A DNA stretch of 64,000 nt from Microbacterium sp. MPKO10 (GTDB taxonomy: Bacteria > Actinomycetota > Actinomycetes > Actinomycetales > Microbacteriaceae): assembly GCF_026107415.2 (NCBI RefSeq), contig NZ_JAPCHX010000001.1, forward strand, positions 682,001 to 746,000, given 5' to 3'. Position numbers and translations under genes: made by a program. Each line of letters begins with the position of its first letter. The first letter of the stretch is position 1. Positions 25,947 to 34,217 of the stretch are shown here, piece by piece. The notes under the pieces are model-generated. The model was not told the origin of the DNA. It worked only from the letters and a program-made list of their open reading frames with translations, and searched no databases.

Positions 25947-26019
25947 GCGCAAGAATTGGGGACCAACTTTCACTATGAAATGAGCGTTGGTCATAGTGAA
26001 AGTTGGTCCCCAATTGCGC
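25947..26019. repeat. Long intergenic hairpin (25-nt perfect arms)
   Basis: Arms 25954-25978 and 25991-26015 (AATTGGGGACC...ACTATGA) are perfectly complementary over 25 nt with a 12-nt loop. The outer GCGC pairs (25947-25950 and 26016-26019) add four more pairs after a 3-nt bulge. It is AT-richer than the surroundings. It is not placed as a terminator of a neighbouring gene and may be a mobile palindromic element. Confidence 0.85.
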
Positions 26020-26156
26020 ACCGTGGCACGGACAGGAGCGCGAGGTGGCACGGGGCAGCAGCAGCGTCAATCGGCACGGGAGCAGCGCCACGTGGCGTTA
26101 GGTGGCGACGCGAGGTGGCACGGCAGCAGCATCACGTTGCGCTGACAGCAGCAGCG
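26020..26156. repeat. Low-complexity GGTGGCACG/AGCAGCAGCG tract
   Basis: Imperfect repeats of GGTGGCACGG (near 26044 and 26113) and AGCAGCAGCGTCA or AGCAGCATCACG (near 26058, 26117 and 26144) fill the space down to the stop codon of the enoyl-CoA hydratase gene. No open frame here looks like a gene. Confidence 0.5.
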
Positions 26157-27530
26157 TCACGTGGCACTGGGCAGCGGCGCAAAACGCGGGCCATAGGATG
26201 CTGCCAGCGCAGAGGCCCGCGACGCGAAGCCCTCAGCGCCACCCGGGTACGTGTGGCGGAACCGCGCCGCCCCGCCGGTCGCCGCCGGGAAGCCCGCGTC
26301 AAGCGATGCGACGTTGACATCTTCGTCGCTCAGGGCCTCGGCCGCCTGCACGCGGGACGCGGCGAGCGCGGGGGCGAACAGCATCCGGTCGACCAAGTCG
26401 GCAAACGGAACGTCCATCCAGTCGCTCTCGCTGGGCTCAAGCGCCCGCGTGTCGATGCGCTTCAGCACGCCCTCACGCCAGCCCGCGCACCGTGCGGCCC
26501 GGTCGACGACATCCGGGTCGGCACCCGCGCGCACCGCGGCAACCGCCTCACCGAGCACAGACTCATCGACGACAGCACTCACGTCGGCCCGAGCATCTTC
26601 GCTGTCTTCCGTCACGCGCTGGCGGTCGAAGAACGCGTCGATCAGATTGCGCGCCTCGTCTGAATGCGACAGCTTCACGAAGTACCGCGTCTCGATCTGC
26701 GAGGCGGTGTCGGCGTCGACGAGCGACCCCTCAACGACGGAGGCCATCGCCGCACGTGGAGCCGGAAGGTTGCCCGCCTCGGCGTGGGCCGTCGCGATCC
26801 ACCCGGGCAGCGTGTCTGCGAGGCGCGGGTCACTGCCGTCTCCACCCGGAATCCGGAATCCCCGCTCGTCCCAGGGCTTGACCGGTGCGGGGTGAGCGGC
26901 GATCCATTCGCGAGCGGATGCTGTGGCAGCATCCACGTCTGGCACGATTTGGCCGATGATGCCGAGCTCATGCGCGGTCTGAGCATCCATCGTCTCGGCG
27001 GGAAGGATCACGCGCAGCGCCGCCTCGATGCCGATCATGCGGGTCAGACGCACGGTGCCGCCCGCGCCGGGCAGCAGGCCGAGCCCCACCTCGGGCAGCC
27101 CGACACGCAGACGCGGATCATCGACGGCGATCCGCCGGTGGCAGGCCAGAGCCAGCTCCAGCCCACCGCCGAGCGCAGACCCGTTCAGCACGGCGACGAC
27201 GGGAAGTCCGAGCGTTTCGAGGCGCCGCAGATCGCGCTTGATGCCGTCAAGCCGTTCGGTCTCGTCATCGACGCGCTCGGGGTCCGCCTGACGCAGCAGC
27301 GCGAGGTCTCCCCCGGCGCAGAACGATCGCTTGCCTGAGGTCACGATGACCCCGCGCAGGCTCTCGCGGTCGGCCTCGAGACCGTCGACGGCGGCGCGCA
27401 TGCTTGCGACGTACGCGTCGTTCATGACGTTGACCGGCGCGTTCGGGTCGTCAAGCGTCAGCGTCGCGACGCCGTCGGCATCCGCTCGCGTCACAACGCT
27501 CGGGGCAGAAGTCTCGCTGTTCGCGCTCAT
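26157..27530 (-). CDS. FadB-like enoyl-CoA hydratase lacking the 3-hydroxyacyl-CoA dehydrogenase domain
   Basis: The protein has 457 aa; a normal FadB/FadJ alpha subunit has about 700-720. The N-terminal crotonase domain (about 10-300) is intact: the oxyanion-hole segment SALGGGLELALA and both catalytic glutamates (Glu125; Glu147 in LRVGLPEVGLG) are present. It runs to the usual inter-domain helix (EARNLIDAFFDRQ, about 292-304). The NAD-binding GxGxxG domain that should follow is absent. The C-terminal tail of FadB then resumes at about 378-450 (DRMLFAPALAASRVQAAEAL, LDAGFPAATGGAARF). GGAGAACACC precedes the ATG. It is downstream of the thiolase and co-directional with it. Confidence 0.85.
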   Translation of the reverse strand: MSANSETSAPSVVTRADADGVATLTLDDPNAPVNVMNDAYVASMRAAVDGLEADRESLRGVIVTSGKRSFCAGGDLALLRQADPERVDDETERLDGIKRDLRRLETLGLPVVAVLNGSALGGGLELALACHRRIAVDDPRLRVGLPEVGLGLLPGAGGTVRLTRMIGIEAALRVILPAETMDAQTAHELGIIGQIVPDVDAATASAREWIAAHPAPVKPWDERGFRIPGGDGSDPRLADTLPGWIATAHAEAGNLPAPRAAMASVVEGSLVDADTASQIETRYFVKLSHSDEARNLIDAFFDRQRVTEDSEDARADVSAVVDESVLGEAVAAVRAGADPDVVDRAARCAGWREGVLKRIDTRALEPSESDWMDVPFADLVDRMLFAPALAASRVQAAEALSDEDVNVASLDAGFPAATGGAARFRHTYPGGAEGFASRASALAASYGPRFAPLPSAT

Positions 27531-27568
27531 GGTGTTCTCCGTTCAACCTCGCGTGTCAGCATCCGGTG

Positions 27569-28777
27569 TCACACTCTCTCGATAATCGTGGCGATGCCCA
27601 TTCCCGAGCCCACGCACAGCGTCACCAAGCCGCGGTGCAGGTCGCGGCGTTCGAGCTCGTCGAGCAGCGTGGCCACGAGCATTGCACCGGTCGCGCCCAG
27701 CGGATGACCAAGTGCGATCGCGCCGCCGTTGACGTTGACCTTCTCGTGGGGCACTTCCATCTCGCGCATCCAGCGCATCACGACGGAGGCGAATGCCTCG
27801 TTCACCTCGAACAGGTCGATATCGGATGCTGTCAGGCCAGCGCGCTCGAGCGCCTTGCGTGTTGCCGGGCCGGGGCCCGTGAGCATGATCGTGGGGTCGC
27901 TGCCCACCACGGCGGTCTGCACGATGCGCGCCCGCGGTCTGAGGCCGAGCTCGGTGCCGGTCGCCCGGCTGCCGATGACGGCGAGCGCTGCCCCGTCGAC
28001 GATGCCCGAGGAGTTGCCCGCCGTGTGCACGTGGTTGATGCGCGGCACCTCGGGGTAGCGCGCGAGTGCCACCTGGTCGAAGCCGAACTCGCCGATGCGC
28101 GCGAAGGCGGCGGGGAGCGCGGCGAGAGACTCGGCCGTCGTCCCCGGGCGTCGATGCTCATCGGTGTCGAGCAGCAGGCGCCCGTTGATGTCTGTGACGG
28201 GCACGGTCGATCTCGTGTAGCGGCCGTCCGCCCACGCACGCTCGGCGCGGCGCTGCGACTCGGCGGCATACGCGTCGACCTGCGGGCGTGTGAAGCGCTC
28301 GATCGTGGCGATGAGATCTGCGCCGATGCCCTGCGGCACGAAACCGGTATCCCACGCGATCGCCGGGTCGTGGGCGATGGCACCGCCGTCGCTGCCGAGC
28401 GGCACGCGCGACATCGACTCGACACCGCCGGCAAGCACGAGGTCCTCGAACCCGGACGCCACCTTCTGCGCAGCGACGTTCACTGCCTCAAGGCCCGAGG
28501 CGCAGAAGCGGTTCAGCTGCACGCCGGGAACCGTCTCGGGCAGGCCTGCGGCGAGCGCCGTCGTGCGCGCAACGTCGGCACCCTGCTCCCCCACGGGAGA
28601 CACGACGCCAAGCACGATGTCGTCGACGAGCGCGGGGTCCAGACCAGGATGCCGCTCGCGCAGCGCCGTCACGAGGCCTGTAACTAGGTCAAGCGGTTTC
28701 ACGCTGTGCAGGGATCCGCCACGGTTTCTGCCGCGTGGCGTCCGAATGACGTCGTAGATGAAAGCTTCGCCGGGCAT
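27569..28777 (-). CDS. fadA: Acetyl-CoA C-acyltransferase (3-ketoacyl-CoA thiolase)
   Basis: The protein has 402 aa, normal thiolase length. The acyl-accepting cysteine is in [11 protein letters not shown] (about 92). The second catalytic residues are in [21 protein letters not shown] (His) and [11 protein letters not shown] (Cys near the end). It performs thiolytic cleavage of 3-ketoacyl-CoA in beta-oxidation. I chose the ATG at 28777 ([17 protein letters not shown]) because GTGAGGTGAG lies just upstream and thiolases begin close to this motif. It forms an operon with the shortened FadB-like protein 38 nt downstream, the typical fadA-fadB pairing. Confidence 0.9.
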   Translation of the reverse strand: MPGEAFIYDVIRTPRGRNRGGSLHSVKPLDLVTGLVTALRERHPGLDPALVDDIVLGVVSPVGEQGADVARTTALAAGLPETVPGVQLNRFCASGLEAVNVAAQKVASGFEDLVLAGGVESMSRVPLGSDGGAIAHDPAIAWDTGFVPQGIGADLIATIERFTRPQVDAYAAESQRRAERAWADGRYTRSTVPVTDINGRLLLDTDEHRRPGTTAESLAALPAAFARIGEFGFDQVALARYPEVPRINHVHTAGNSSGIVDGAALAVIGSRATGTELGLRPRARIVQTAVVGSDPTIMLTGPGPATRKALERAGLTASDIDLFEVNEAFASVVMRWMREMEVPHEKVNVNGGAIALGHPLGATGAMLVATLLDELERRDLHRGLVTLCVGSGMGIATIIERV

Positions 28778-29077
28778 TCTCACCTCACTGAACGTCGACG
28801 GCATTCCACACCGCTGTGGAACACCTCTCTGATTCTCCACCCTACGCATGCGGCAGCGGATGCTCCAGCTATCTGTCGCGAAGCGCGCCTGGCTTGATGC
28901 GCCCGTGCCACTCTGCACGAGGTCCCGTCACATCGATGTCTCACTCCGCCTGTCTACGACCGCTTCACCATGCAGCCAGCCAGTGCCACATCGCACCCAC
29001 AGCTCGTCACCGCCATTGCTCCCCCGCAGCCGTGCCCGCACCCGCCGAGGCTGCTCTGGGCGATAATCCGCGTCCCG

Positions 29078-29150
29078 GCATTCGGAGATATGGCTGCCCG
29101 ATCAGCGTGTCGGACGTTCGAGCGCGGCGTGTCGCATCGCATCTCCGAAT
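29078..29150. repeat. Dispersed hairpin-forming intergenic element, copy 2
   Basis: GCATTCGGAGATATGGCTGC (29078-29097) differs from the copy at 16799 at two positions. ATTCGGAGAT (29080-29089) pairs perfectly with ATCTCCGAAT (29141-29150). It lies in the 28778-29172 interval between the thiolase start and the end of the glycosylase-annotated gene. That interval otherwise contains no gene I can support. Confidence 0.55.
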
Positions 29151-29172
29151 TCCTGAACGTGCACGAGCACGT

Positions 29173-30090
29173 TCACGTGGCGGATGCTGTCTCGGCCTCG
29201 TGCTCCGCAGCATCCAGCGCATCGAGCACGCGACGCCGCAGCGCGTTCGACCGCTCGGCGAACCCGCGCTGCTGCCGCACGTACTCGGCCTTGCCCTCGG
29301 CCGTCTCAATCGCGACTGGCTCCGCACCCCAGTCGCTCACGTCATACGGCGATGCAGCCATGTCGAGCCACCGGATGTCGCGCGCCAGCTCGAACGCATC
29401 GAGCAGAACCTCACCCGGCACCAGCGGGCCGAGCTTGATCGCCCACTTATACACGTCCATTCCCGCGTGCAGGCAGCCCGGCTGCTCCAGCTGCGGCTGC
29501 GACTCCCGCGTGGGCTGCACCCGATTGAGCGGTGCGGCGTCTGGCGTGAAGAAACGGAAGGCATCGTAGTGAGTGCACTGGATGCTGTGGCTGTCGACGA
29601 CAGCATCCGTGCCCTCTTGTCCCAACCGAAGCGGAGCCTCGTGCCTGTGCTCGCCCTGCCGGTACACCATGGCCCACTCGTGCAGACCGAAGCAGCTGAA
29701 CTGGCCGGGACGCGACGCCGTGCGCTCGAGAATCCGCCGAATCAGATCGACGCCTGCACGCTTCGCCGCGAGGTACGCAGCGGCATCGACACGCAGCGAC
29801 CCAGGCTCGGCGCCTACGACGTACCACTTCCATTCCGCGCGCGGCATATGCGCGGCGCCCTGCAGCTCCACGCCCGCTCCGGGGTGCCAGCGCCGCAGAA
29901 TGCTCGGCTTGTACGAGTAGTAGGTGAAGAGAAAATCGTCGATCGGATGCTTCGCGCCACTGATCTTCCGAGCGCGCCACCCTGCCGTGAAAGCATCCGC
30001 TCTCTGTTCGTGCTCGCGTGCCCGTGCGCACCACTCGTCGCGCGCCAGCACCCGGGTGTCGGGCGCGGTGTCGAGAGTGGATGTGGTCAC
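29173..30090 (-). CDS. Conserved actinobacterial protein usually labelled 3-methyladenine DNA glycosylase
   Basis: The protein has about 305 aa with conserved blocks HPIDDFLFTYYSYKPSILRRWHPG, CFGLHEWAMVY and IQCTHYDAFRFFTP. I recognise the family as one that databases label 3-methyladenine DNA glycosylase, but I see no helix-hairpin-helix or catalytic signature that would prove base-excision activity, so that label is weak. I take the GTG at 30090; an ATG at 30129 is possible and neither has a good ribosome binding site. It is divergent from the GltB-like gene, with about 150 bp between. Confidence 0.65.
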   Translation of the reverse strand: MTTSTLDTAPDTRVLARDEWCARAREHEQRADAFTAGWRARKISGAKHPIDDFLFTYYSYKPSILRRWHPGAGVELQGAAHMPRAEWKWYVVGAEPGSLRVDAAAYLAAKRAGVDLIRRILERTASRPGQFSCFGLHEWAMVYRQGEHRHEAPLRLGQEGTDAVVDSHSIQCTHYDAFRFFTPDAAPLNRVQPTRESQPQLEQPGCLHAGMDVYKWAIKLGPLVPGEVLLDAFELARDIRWLDMAASPYDVSDWGAEPVAIETAEGKAEYVRQQRGFAERSNALRRRVLDALDAAEHEAETASAT

Positions 30091-30243
30091 CCTTCGAGGG
30101 TAACCGGCGAAGTGTCGCGCGAGCATCACGCGTAGGCGCCGTCACGTCAGCGCCCCGGCGCCCCGGAACGTCCACCCTGTCACCGCCCATTGCCGAGAGG
30201 CGTAGCATGGCGGCACCAACACAGTCCCCTACGTGGAGGTGAC

Positions 30244-31773
30244 ATGACGACGACGTCGCGTGCACTGAAGTCCATCATCGGTGCCGGTGCCGGAGCGGTT
30301 GCCGCTTTGGCCGCCTACGACCTCACCCAACGCAAGCACTCGGTTCTGCGCAACTACCCGGTGATCGGGCACATGCGGTATCTGCTCGAGGGCATCCGGC
30401 CCGAGATTCAGCAGTACTTCATCGAACGCAACTGGGACGGCCGGCCGTTCGACCGCGATACCCGCTCCATCATCTACGAACGCTCGAAGGGGACGCACGG
30501 CGAGCAGGCATTCGGCACCGAGCGCGACGTCAACGCCGACGGCCACGAATGGCTCGTGCACTCGTCTGCTCCGGCACCCCAGCCTGACACGACTCCTCGC
30601 GTCACGCTCGGCGGTCCGGATTGCACGCAGCCGTACTCCATGGCGCTGATGAACGTATCGGCCATGAGTTTCGGCGCGCTGTCCGCAAACGCGATCCGCG
30701 CCCTCAATCGCGGCGCGCACGATGGCGGATTCGCGCACGACACCGGCGAAGGCGGCCTGTCCGACTACCACCTCGAGAACGGCGGCGACCTCATCTGGGA
30801 GATCGGCACCGGGTACTTCGGCACTCGGACGAAAGAGGGCCGCTTCGATCCGGAGCAGTTCGCTGAGAAAGCATCCGACCCCCGTGTTCGCTGTGTCTCG
30901 CTCAAGCTCAGTCAGGGCGCGAAGCCCGGCATCGGCGGCGTACTTCCCGCCCCCAAGGTGTCGCCAGAAATCGCGAGCGTGCGCGGCGTTCCGGTGCACG
31001 AGAAGTGCGTCAGCCCCGCACGCCACAAGGAGTTCGACACCCCGGCAGAGATGATCCGGTTCGTCGCGCGGATGCGCGAGCTGGCCGGCGGCAAACCCGC
31101 GGGCATCAAGCTCTGCGTCGGTTCGCGCATCGAAGTCCTGGCCATCTGCAAGGCGATCCTCGAGGTGGGCACAGCACCAGACTTCATCATTGTGGATGGT
31201 GCCGAAGGCGGAACGGGAGCCGCGCCTCTGGAGTTCGAAGACCACGTTGGGATGCCGCTCACGCAGGGTCTCATGATCGTTCACAACGCGCTCGTGGGCA
31301 CCGGGTTGCGCAGCACCATCCGCGTGGGTGCCAGCGGCAAGATCGCGGCGGGCAACGACATCGTCAAGCGCCTCATTCAGGGTGCAGACTTCACGAATTC
31401 AGCGCGGTCGATGATGATGGCGGTCGGCTGCATTCAGGCGCAGCGCTGCCACACCGACCGGTGCCCCGTGGGCGTCGCCACGCAGAATCCGCGGCGCGCT
31501 CGCGCCCTCGACGTCGACAGCAAGAGCACGCGCGTGACGAACTATCAGCAGGCCACCGTCGCTGAGGCGGTTCGCCTGATGGCTTCCATGGGCGTGAGCG
31601 ATCCTTCACAATTGACAGCCCGGATGCTGCGCCGCAACGTCGACGTTCACGAGAGCCAGTCGTATGAAGAACTGTACGAATGGCTGCGCCCGGGGGAACT
31701 GCTCGACAGCGCCCCCGAGTCCTGGGCGGCCGACTGGAACCGCGCTCGCGCAGACAGCTTTCCGACTCCGTAG
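30244..31773 (+). CDS. FMN-binding glutamate-synthase-family protein (GltB-like)
   Basis: The protein has 509 aa. A short N-terminal hydrophobic segment (about 9-24) is followed by the GOGAT-type barrel: SAMSFGALSANAIRALNRGA, LKLSQGAKPGIGG, DFIIVDGAEGGTGAAPLEF and CIQAQRCHTDRCPVGVATQ. These mark the FMN and 3Fe-4S regions of glutamate synthase large subunits. The glutaminase domain and the GXGXG domain are missing, so it is one of the stand-alone membrane-associated GltS-like proteins of uncertain reaction. GGAGGTG precedes the ATG. It is followed by acylphosphatase 57 nt downstream. Confidence 0.85.
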   Translation: MTTTSRALKSIIGAGAGAVAALAAYDLTQRKHSVLRNYPVIGHMRYLLEGIRPEIQQYFIERNWDGRPFDRDTRSIIYERSKGTHGEQAFGTERDVNADGHEWLVHSSAPAPQPDTTPRVTLGGPDCTQPYSMALMNVSAMSFGALSANAIRALNRGAHDGGFAHDTGEGGLSDYHLENGGDLIWEIGTGYFGTRTKEGRFDPEQFAEKASDPRVRCVSLKLSQGAKPGIGGVLPAPKVSPEIASVRGVPVHEKCVSPARHKEFDTPAEMIRFVARMRELAGGKPAGIKLCVGSRIEVLAICKAILEVGTAPDFIIVDGAEGGTGAAPLEFEDHVGMPLTQGLMIVHNALVGTGLRSTIRVGASGKIAAGNDIVKRLIQGADFTNSARSMMMAVGCIQAQRCHTDRCPVGVATQNPRRARALDVDSKSTRVTNYQQATVAEAVRLMASMGVSDPSQLTARMLRRNVDVHESQSYEELYEWLRPGELLDSAPESWAADWNRARADSFPTP

Positions 31774-31830
31774 CGAAAACACCCAGCCAACATCCTGCAG
31801 AGCAGCATGTTGAGGGACCACAATGGAGTT

Positions 31831-32103
31831 ATGGTGCGCAAGATTGTGGTCGTGACGGGCATCGTCCAGGGCGTTGGGTTTCGGTTCTCAGCGCAGCGTG
31901 AAGCCGCTCGGCTCAACGTGACCGGGTGGGTGCGCAATCGCCCTGACGGCTCGGTCGAAGCGGCGGTTCAGGGCGACGAAGAACCGGTGACGGATATGCT
32001 CCGGTGGCTTCGCACGGGCCCGAACTCGGCAAACGTGCGCAGCTTCGAGGTGACAGACGTCGTCCCCGTCGATTCCGAGACCGAGTTCTCGATCACGGGC
32101 TGA
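31831..32103 (+). CDS. acyP: Acylphosphatase
   Basis: The protein has 90 aa, the standard length. The phosphate-binding signature VQGVGFR (its Arg is catalytic) and GWVRNRPDGSVEAAVQG (its Asn is catalytic) are both complete. It hydrolyses acyl phosphates such as 1,3-bisphosphoglycerate and carbamoyl phosphate. The ATG at 31831 follows TGGAG. It is co-directional with the GltB-like gene, and a weak hairpin at 31789-31814 lies between them. Confidence 0.92.
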   Translation: MVRKIVVVTGIVQGVGFRFSAQREAARLNVTGWVRNRPDGSVEAAVQGDEEPVTDMLRWLRTGPNSANVRSFEVTDVVPVDSETEFSITG

Positions 32104-32148
32104 TAGTCCGCGAGATGACATGCGGCCCACCGTCTTTGCGGTATATAT

Positions 32149-32158
32149 TGTCAGTACA
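32149..32158 (+). promoter_or_regulatory. Putative operator upstream of the GntR gene
   Basis: TATTGTCAGTACATAT contains TGTCAGTACA, which matches TGTCNTWACA at all but one position. It lies 30 nt before the GTG start of the GntR/UTRA gene. The flanks (TAT/TAT) also match the other sites, consistent with autoregulation. Confidence 0.55.
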
Positions 32159-32187
32159 TATTAAGGGCCGATGATGGAGGTGCCCAC

Positions 32188-32952
32188 GTGGCGCAGCTGG
32201 AAGAGAAGACGTTGCCACTGAGCGTCTTCGTCGATCTCGACCGCAATGGCCCGGTTCCGCTCTACTACCAGATCTCGCAGCGCCTCGAAGCGGCGATCCG
32301 CGATGAGGTGTTGCCCGCCGGCTCCCGGCTCGAGAACGAAGTGGCGCTCGCACAGCGTCTCGGCCTGTCGCGGCCCACGATCCGTCGCGCCATCCAAGAG
32401 CTCGTCGACAAGGGTCTGCTCGTGCGCCGTCGCGGCATTGGCACGCAGGTCGTTCATGGACGAGTGACGCGCAACGTCGAGCTGACGAGCCTCTTCGACG
32501 ACCTCGAGCGTTCAGGCCAAACCCCCAAGACGGTGGTTCTCTCCAGCGAGCGCGCCACGGCGGATGCTGAGACAGCAGAGGTTCTCGGTGTCGAAACCGG
32601 CAGCCCTGTGCTGCACATCACACGACTGCGCTCAGCCGATGATGTTCCCCTCGCGATTCTGGACAACGTCCTGCCCGAGGAGTTCATCGACCTCAGCATT
32701 GATGATTTGGCGAAGTACGGTCTGTACCAGATGCTGCGCACCCGCGGCGTGACAATGCGCGTTGCCAAGCAGACGATCGGCGCCCGGGCCGCGTCGCAGC
32801 GCGAGTCTGAGCTGCTCGACGTCGACAAGGGTGGCCCGGTTCTGACGATGTCGCGCACCGCATTCGACAACTCGGGCAAGGCCATCGAGCACGGTCGCCA
32901 CTGCTACCGTCCCGACCTCTACTCGTTCGAGATCACGCTTGTCGACCGCTGA
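32188..32952 (+). CDS. GntR-family regulator, HutC/UTRA subfamily (candidate IolR-like regulator)
   Basis: The protein has 254 aa. The N-terminal winged helix covers about 22-92 (PLYYQISQRLEAAIRDEVLP, LGLSRPTIRRAIQELVDKGL, RRRGIGTQV), and the C-terminal UTRA effector domain about 105-250 (PVLHITRLRSADDVPLAILD, VLTMSRTAFDNSGKAIEHGR). Many UTRA regulators sense phosphorylated sugars. The GTG at 32188 has TGGAGG 7 nt upstream. Its promoter carries a GntR-type site resembling those at iolC, the phytase operon and mgtC. I infer it may regulate the inositol-phosphate genes; it is 20-30 kb from them, so the link rests only on the shared sites. Confidence 0.85.
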   Translation: MAQLEEKTLPLSVFVDLDRNGPVPLYYQISQRLEAAIRDEVLPAGSRLENEVALAQRLGLSRPTIRRAIQELVDKGLLVRRRGIGTQVVHGRVTRNVELTSLFDDLERSGQTPKTVVLSSERATADAETAEVLGVETGSPVLHITRLRSADDVPLAILDNVLPEEFIDLSIDDLAKYGLYQMLRTRGVTMRVAKQTIGARAASQRESELLDVDKGGPVLTMSRTAFDNSGKAIEHGRHCYRPDLYSFEITLVDR

Positions 32953-33063
32953 CGCCTGGCGATTCTCCACGGCATCCTGAAACTCGTCGCTGTCGCGCTG
33001 AGGAGATGCCCCGTTGACTCCCGAGCAGACACCACACAGATCGTGCTCTTGAGATGCGCAATC

Positions 33064-33128
33064 TGTACAGCATCCTGCTTGAAATGATCAGTGTCTTCTC
33101 TTGTTGCTGTACATCCGCGCTGTCTAAT
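33064..33128 (+). promoter_or_regulatory. Promoter and inverted repeat of the ornithine cyclodeaminase operon
   Basis: TGTACAGCA (33064-33072) and TGCTGTACA (33105-33113) are exact reverse complements 32 nt apart. TTGTTG (33101-33106) and TCTAAT (33123-33128), 16 nt apart, may be the promoter, placing the second half-site in its spacer. An Lrp-type regulator such as the one at 35144 is a candidate binder. Confidence 0.45.
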
Positions 33129-33169
33129 GTGGAGATGCTGGCATGCGGGAGAAAAGTGGAAGGTGCTTC

Positions 33170-34207
33170 ATGGTTCGATTCGTGGGTGTTCAGAACACAG
33201 TTCGGTGGATTCGGTCCACGGGACTTGAGACGATTCTCGGTGAGCTGAGCGACTACGTGGCCGACGACTACCGCCGCTGGGAGTCTTTCGACAAGAGTCC
33301 ACGCGCGGCCAGCCACTCCCCGATCGGCGTCATCGAGCTGATGCCGACGAGCGACGGCCAGCTGTACAGCTTCAAGTACGTGAACGGACACCCCTCGAAT
33401 CCAGCCAAGGGCCTGCAGACGGTGACCGCATTCGGCGTGCTCTCTGACGTCGACAGTGGCTATCCCCTCCTCGTTGCCGAGATGACGCTTCTGACCGCGC
33501 TGCGTACCGCTGCCACGTCCGCGATGGCTGCGAAGTATCTGGCACAACCCGACTCGACGACCATGGCGATGATCGGCGCGGGCACGCAGGCCGAGTTCCA
33601 GGCGATCGCGGTGCGCGAGGCACTCGGCATCCGCTCGCTTCGGGTCTTCGACACCGACCCTGCTGCCTCGGCGAAGCTTGTACGCAACCTCACTCCTTTG
33701 GGCTTCGACGTGTATGTTGCCGAGGATTCCGCTGACGCGGCATCCGGTGCTGACGTGATCACCACCTGCACTGCAGACAAGGCGAACGCCACCGTGCTCA
33801 CCGACGACATGGTGGGTCCCGGCGTGCACGTGAACGCCATTGGCGGGGACTGCCCGGGCAAGACCGAGCTGGATGCTGCGATTCTTCGTCGCGGTGACGT
33901 CTTCGTCGAGTTTCCGGAGCAGACGCGCATCGAGGGTGAGATTCAGCAGGTTGAGGCCGACTTCCCGGTCACCGAGCTGTGGGAGGTCGTCTCCGGAAAG
34001 ACCGTTGGCCGCTCGTCAGCTGATCAGGTCACCGTCTTCGACTCGGTCGGCTTCGCCATCGAGGACTTCTCTGTGTTGCGCTACCTGCACGACAAGACGA
34101 ACCATTCGGCGTTCTCGGTCGACATCGACCTGGTCGCCGACCCAGACGATCCCAAGGATCTCTTCGGGTTCGCACAGGGATCCGACGCACCCGTTCCCGC
34201 CCTGTAG
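33170..34207 (+). CDS. ocd: Ornithine cyclodeaminase (mu-crystallin family)
   Basis: The protein has 345 aa. VIELMPTSDGQLYSFKYVNGHP and LLVAEMTLLTALRTAATSAMAA are substrate and active-site segments of the family. The NAD motif is MIGAGTQAEFQAIA, and INAIGGDCPGKTELDAAIL-type residues (HVNAIGGDCPGKTEL) complete the signature. It converts ornithine directly to proline plus ammonia. I chose the ATG at 33170 with GGAAGGTG upstream; an ATG at 33143 also has a ribosome binding site. It is followed 10 nt later by ctlX. The pair explains citrulline to ornithine to proline. Confidence 0.88.
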   Translation: MVRFVGVQNTVRWIRSTGLETILGELSDYVADDYRRWESFDKSPRAASHSPIGVIELMPTSDGQLYSFKYVNGHPSNPAKGLQTVTAFGVLSDVDSGYPLLVAEMTLLTALRTAATSAMAAKYLAQPDSTTMAMIGAGTQAEFQAIAVREALGIRSLRVFDTDPAASAKLVRNLTPLGFDVYVAEDSADAASGADVITTCTADKANATVLTDDMVGPGVHVNAIGGDCPGKTELDAAILRRGDVFVEFPEQTRIEGEIQQVEADFPVTELWEVVSGKTVGRSSADQVTVFDSVGFAIEDFSVLRYLHDKTNHSAFSVDIDLVADPDDPKDLFGFAQGSDAPVPAL

Positions 34208-34217
34208 AGCAGTGCGC

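Noticed and set aside
31789-31814. Terminator between the GltB-like gene and acylphosphatase
   Set aside because: The CAACAT...ATGTTG stem has an internal mismatch and no U-tract, which is too weak to call.
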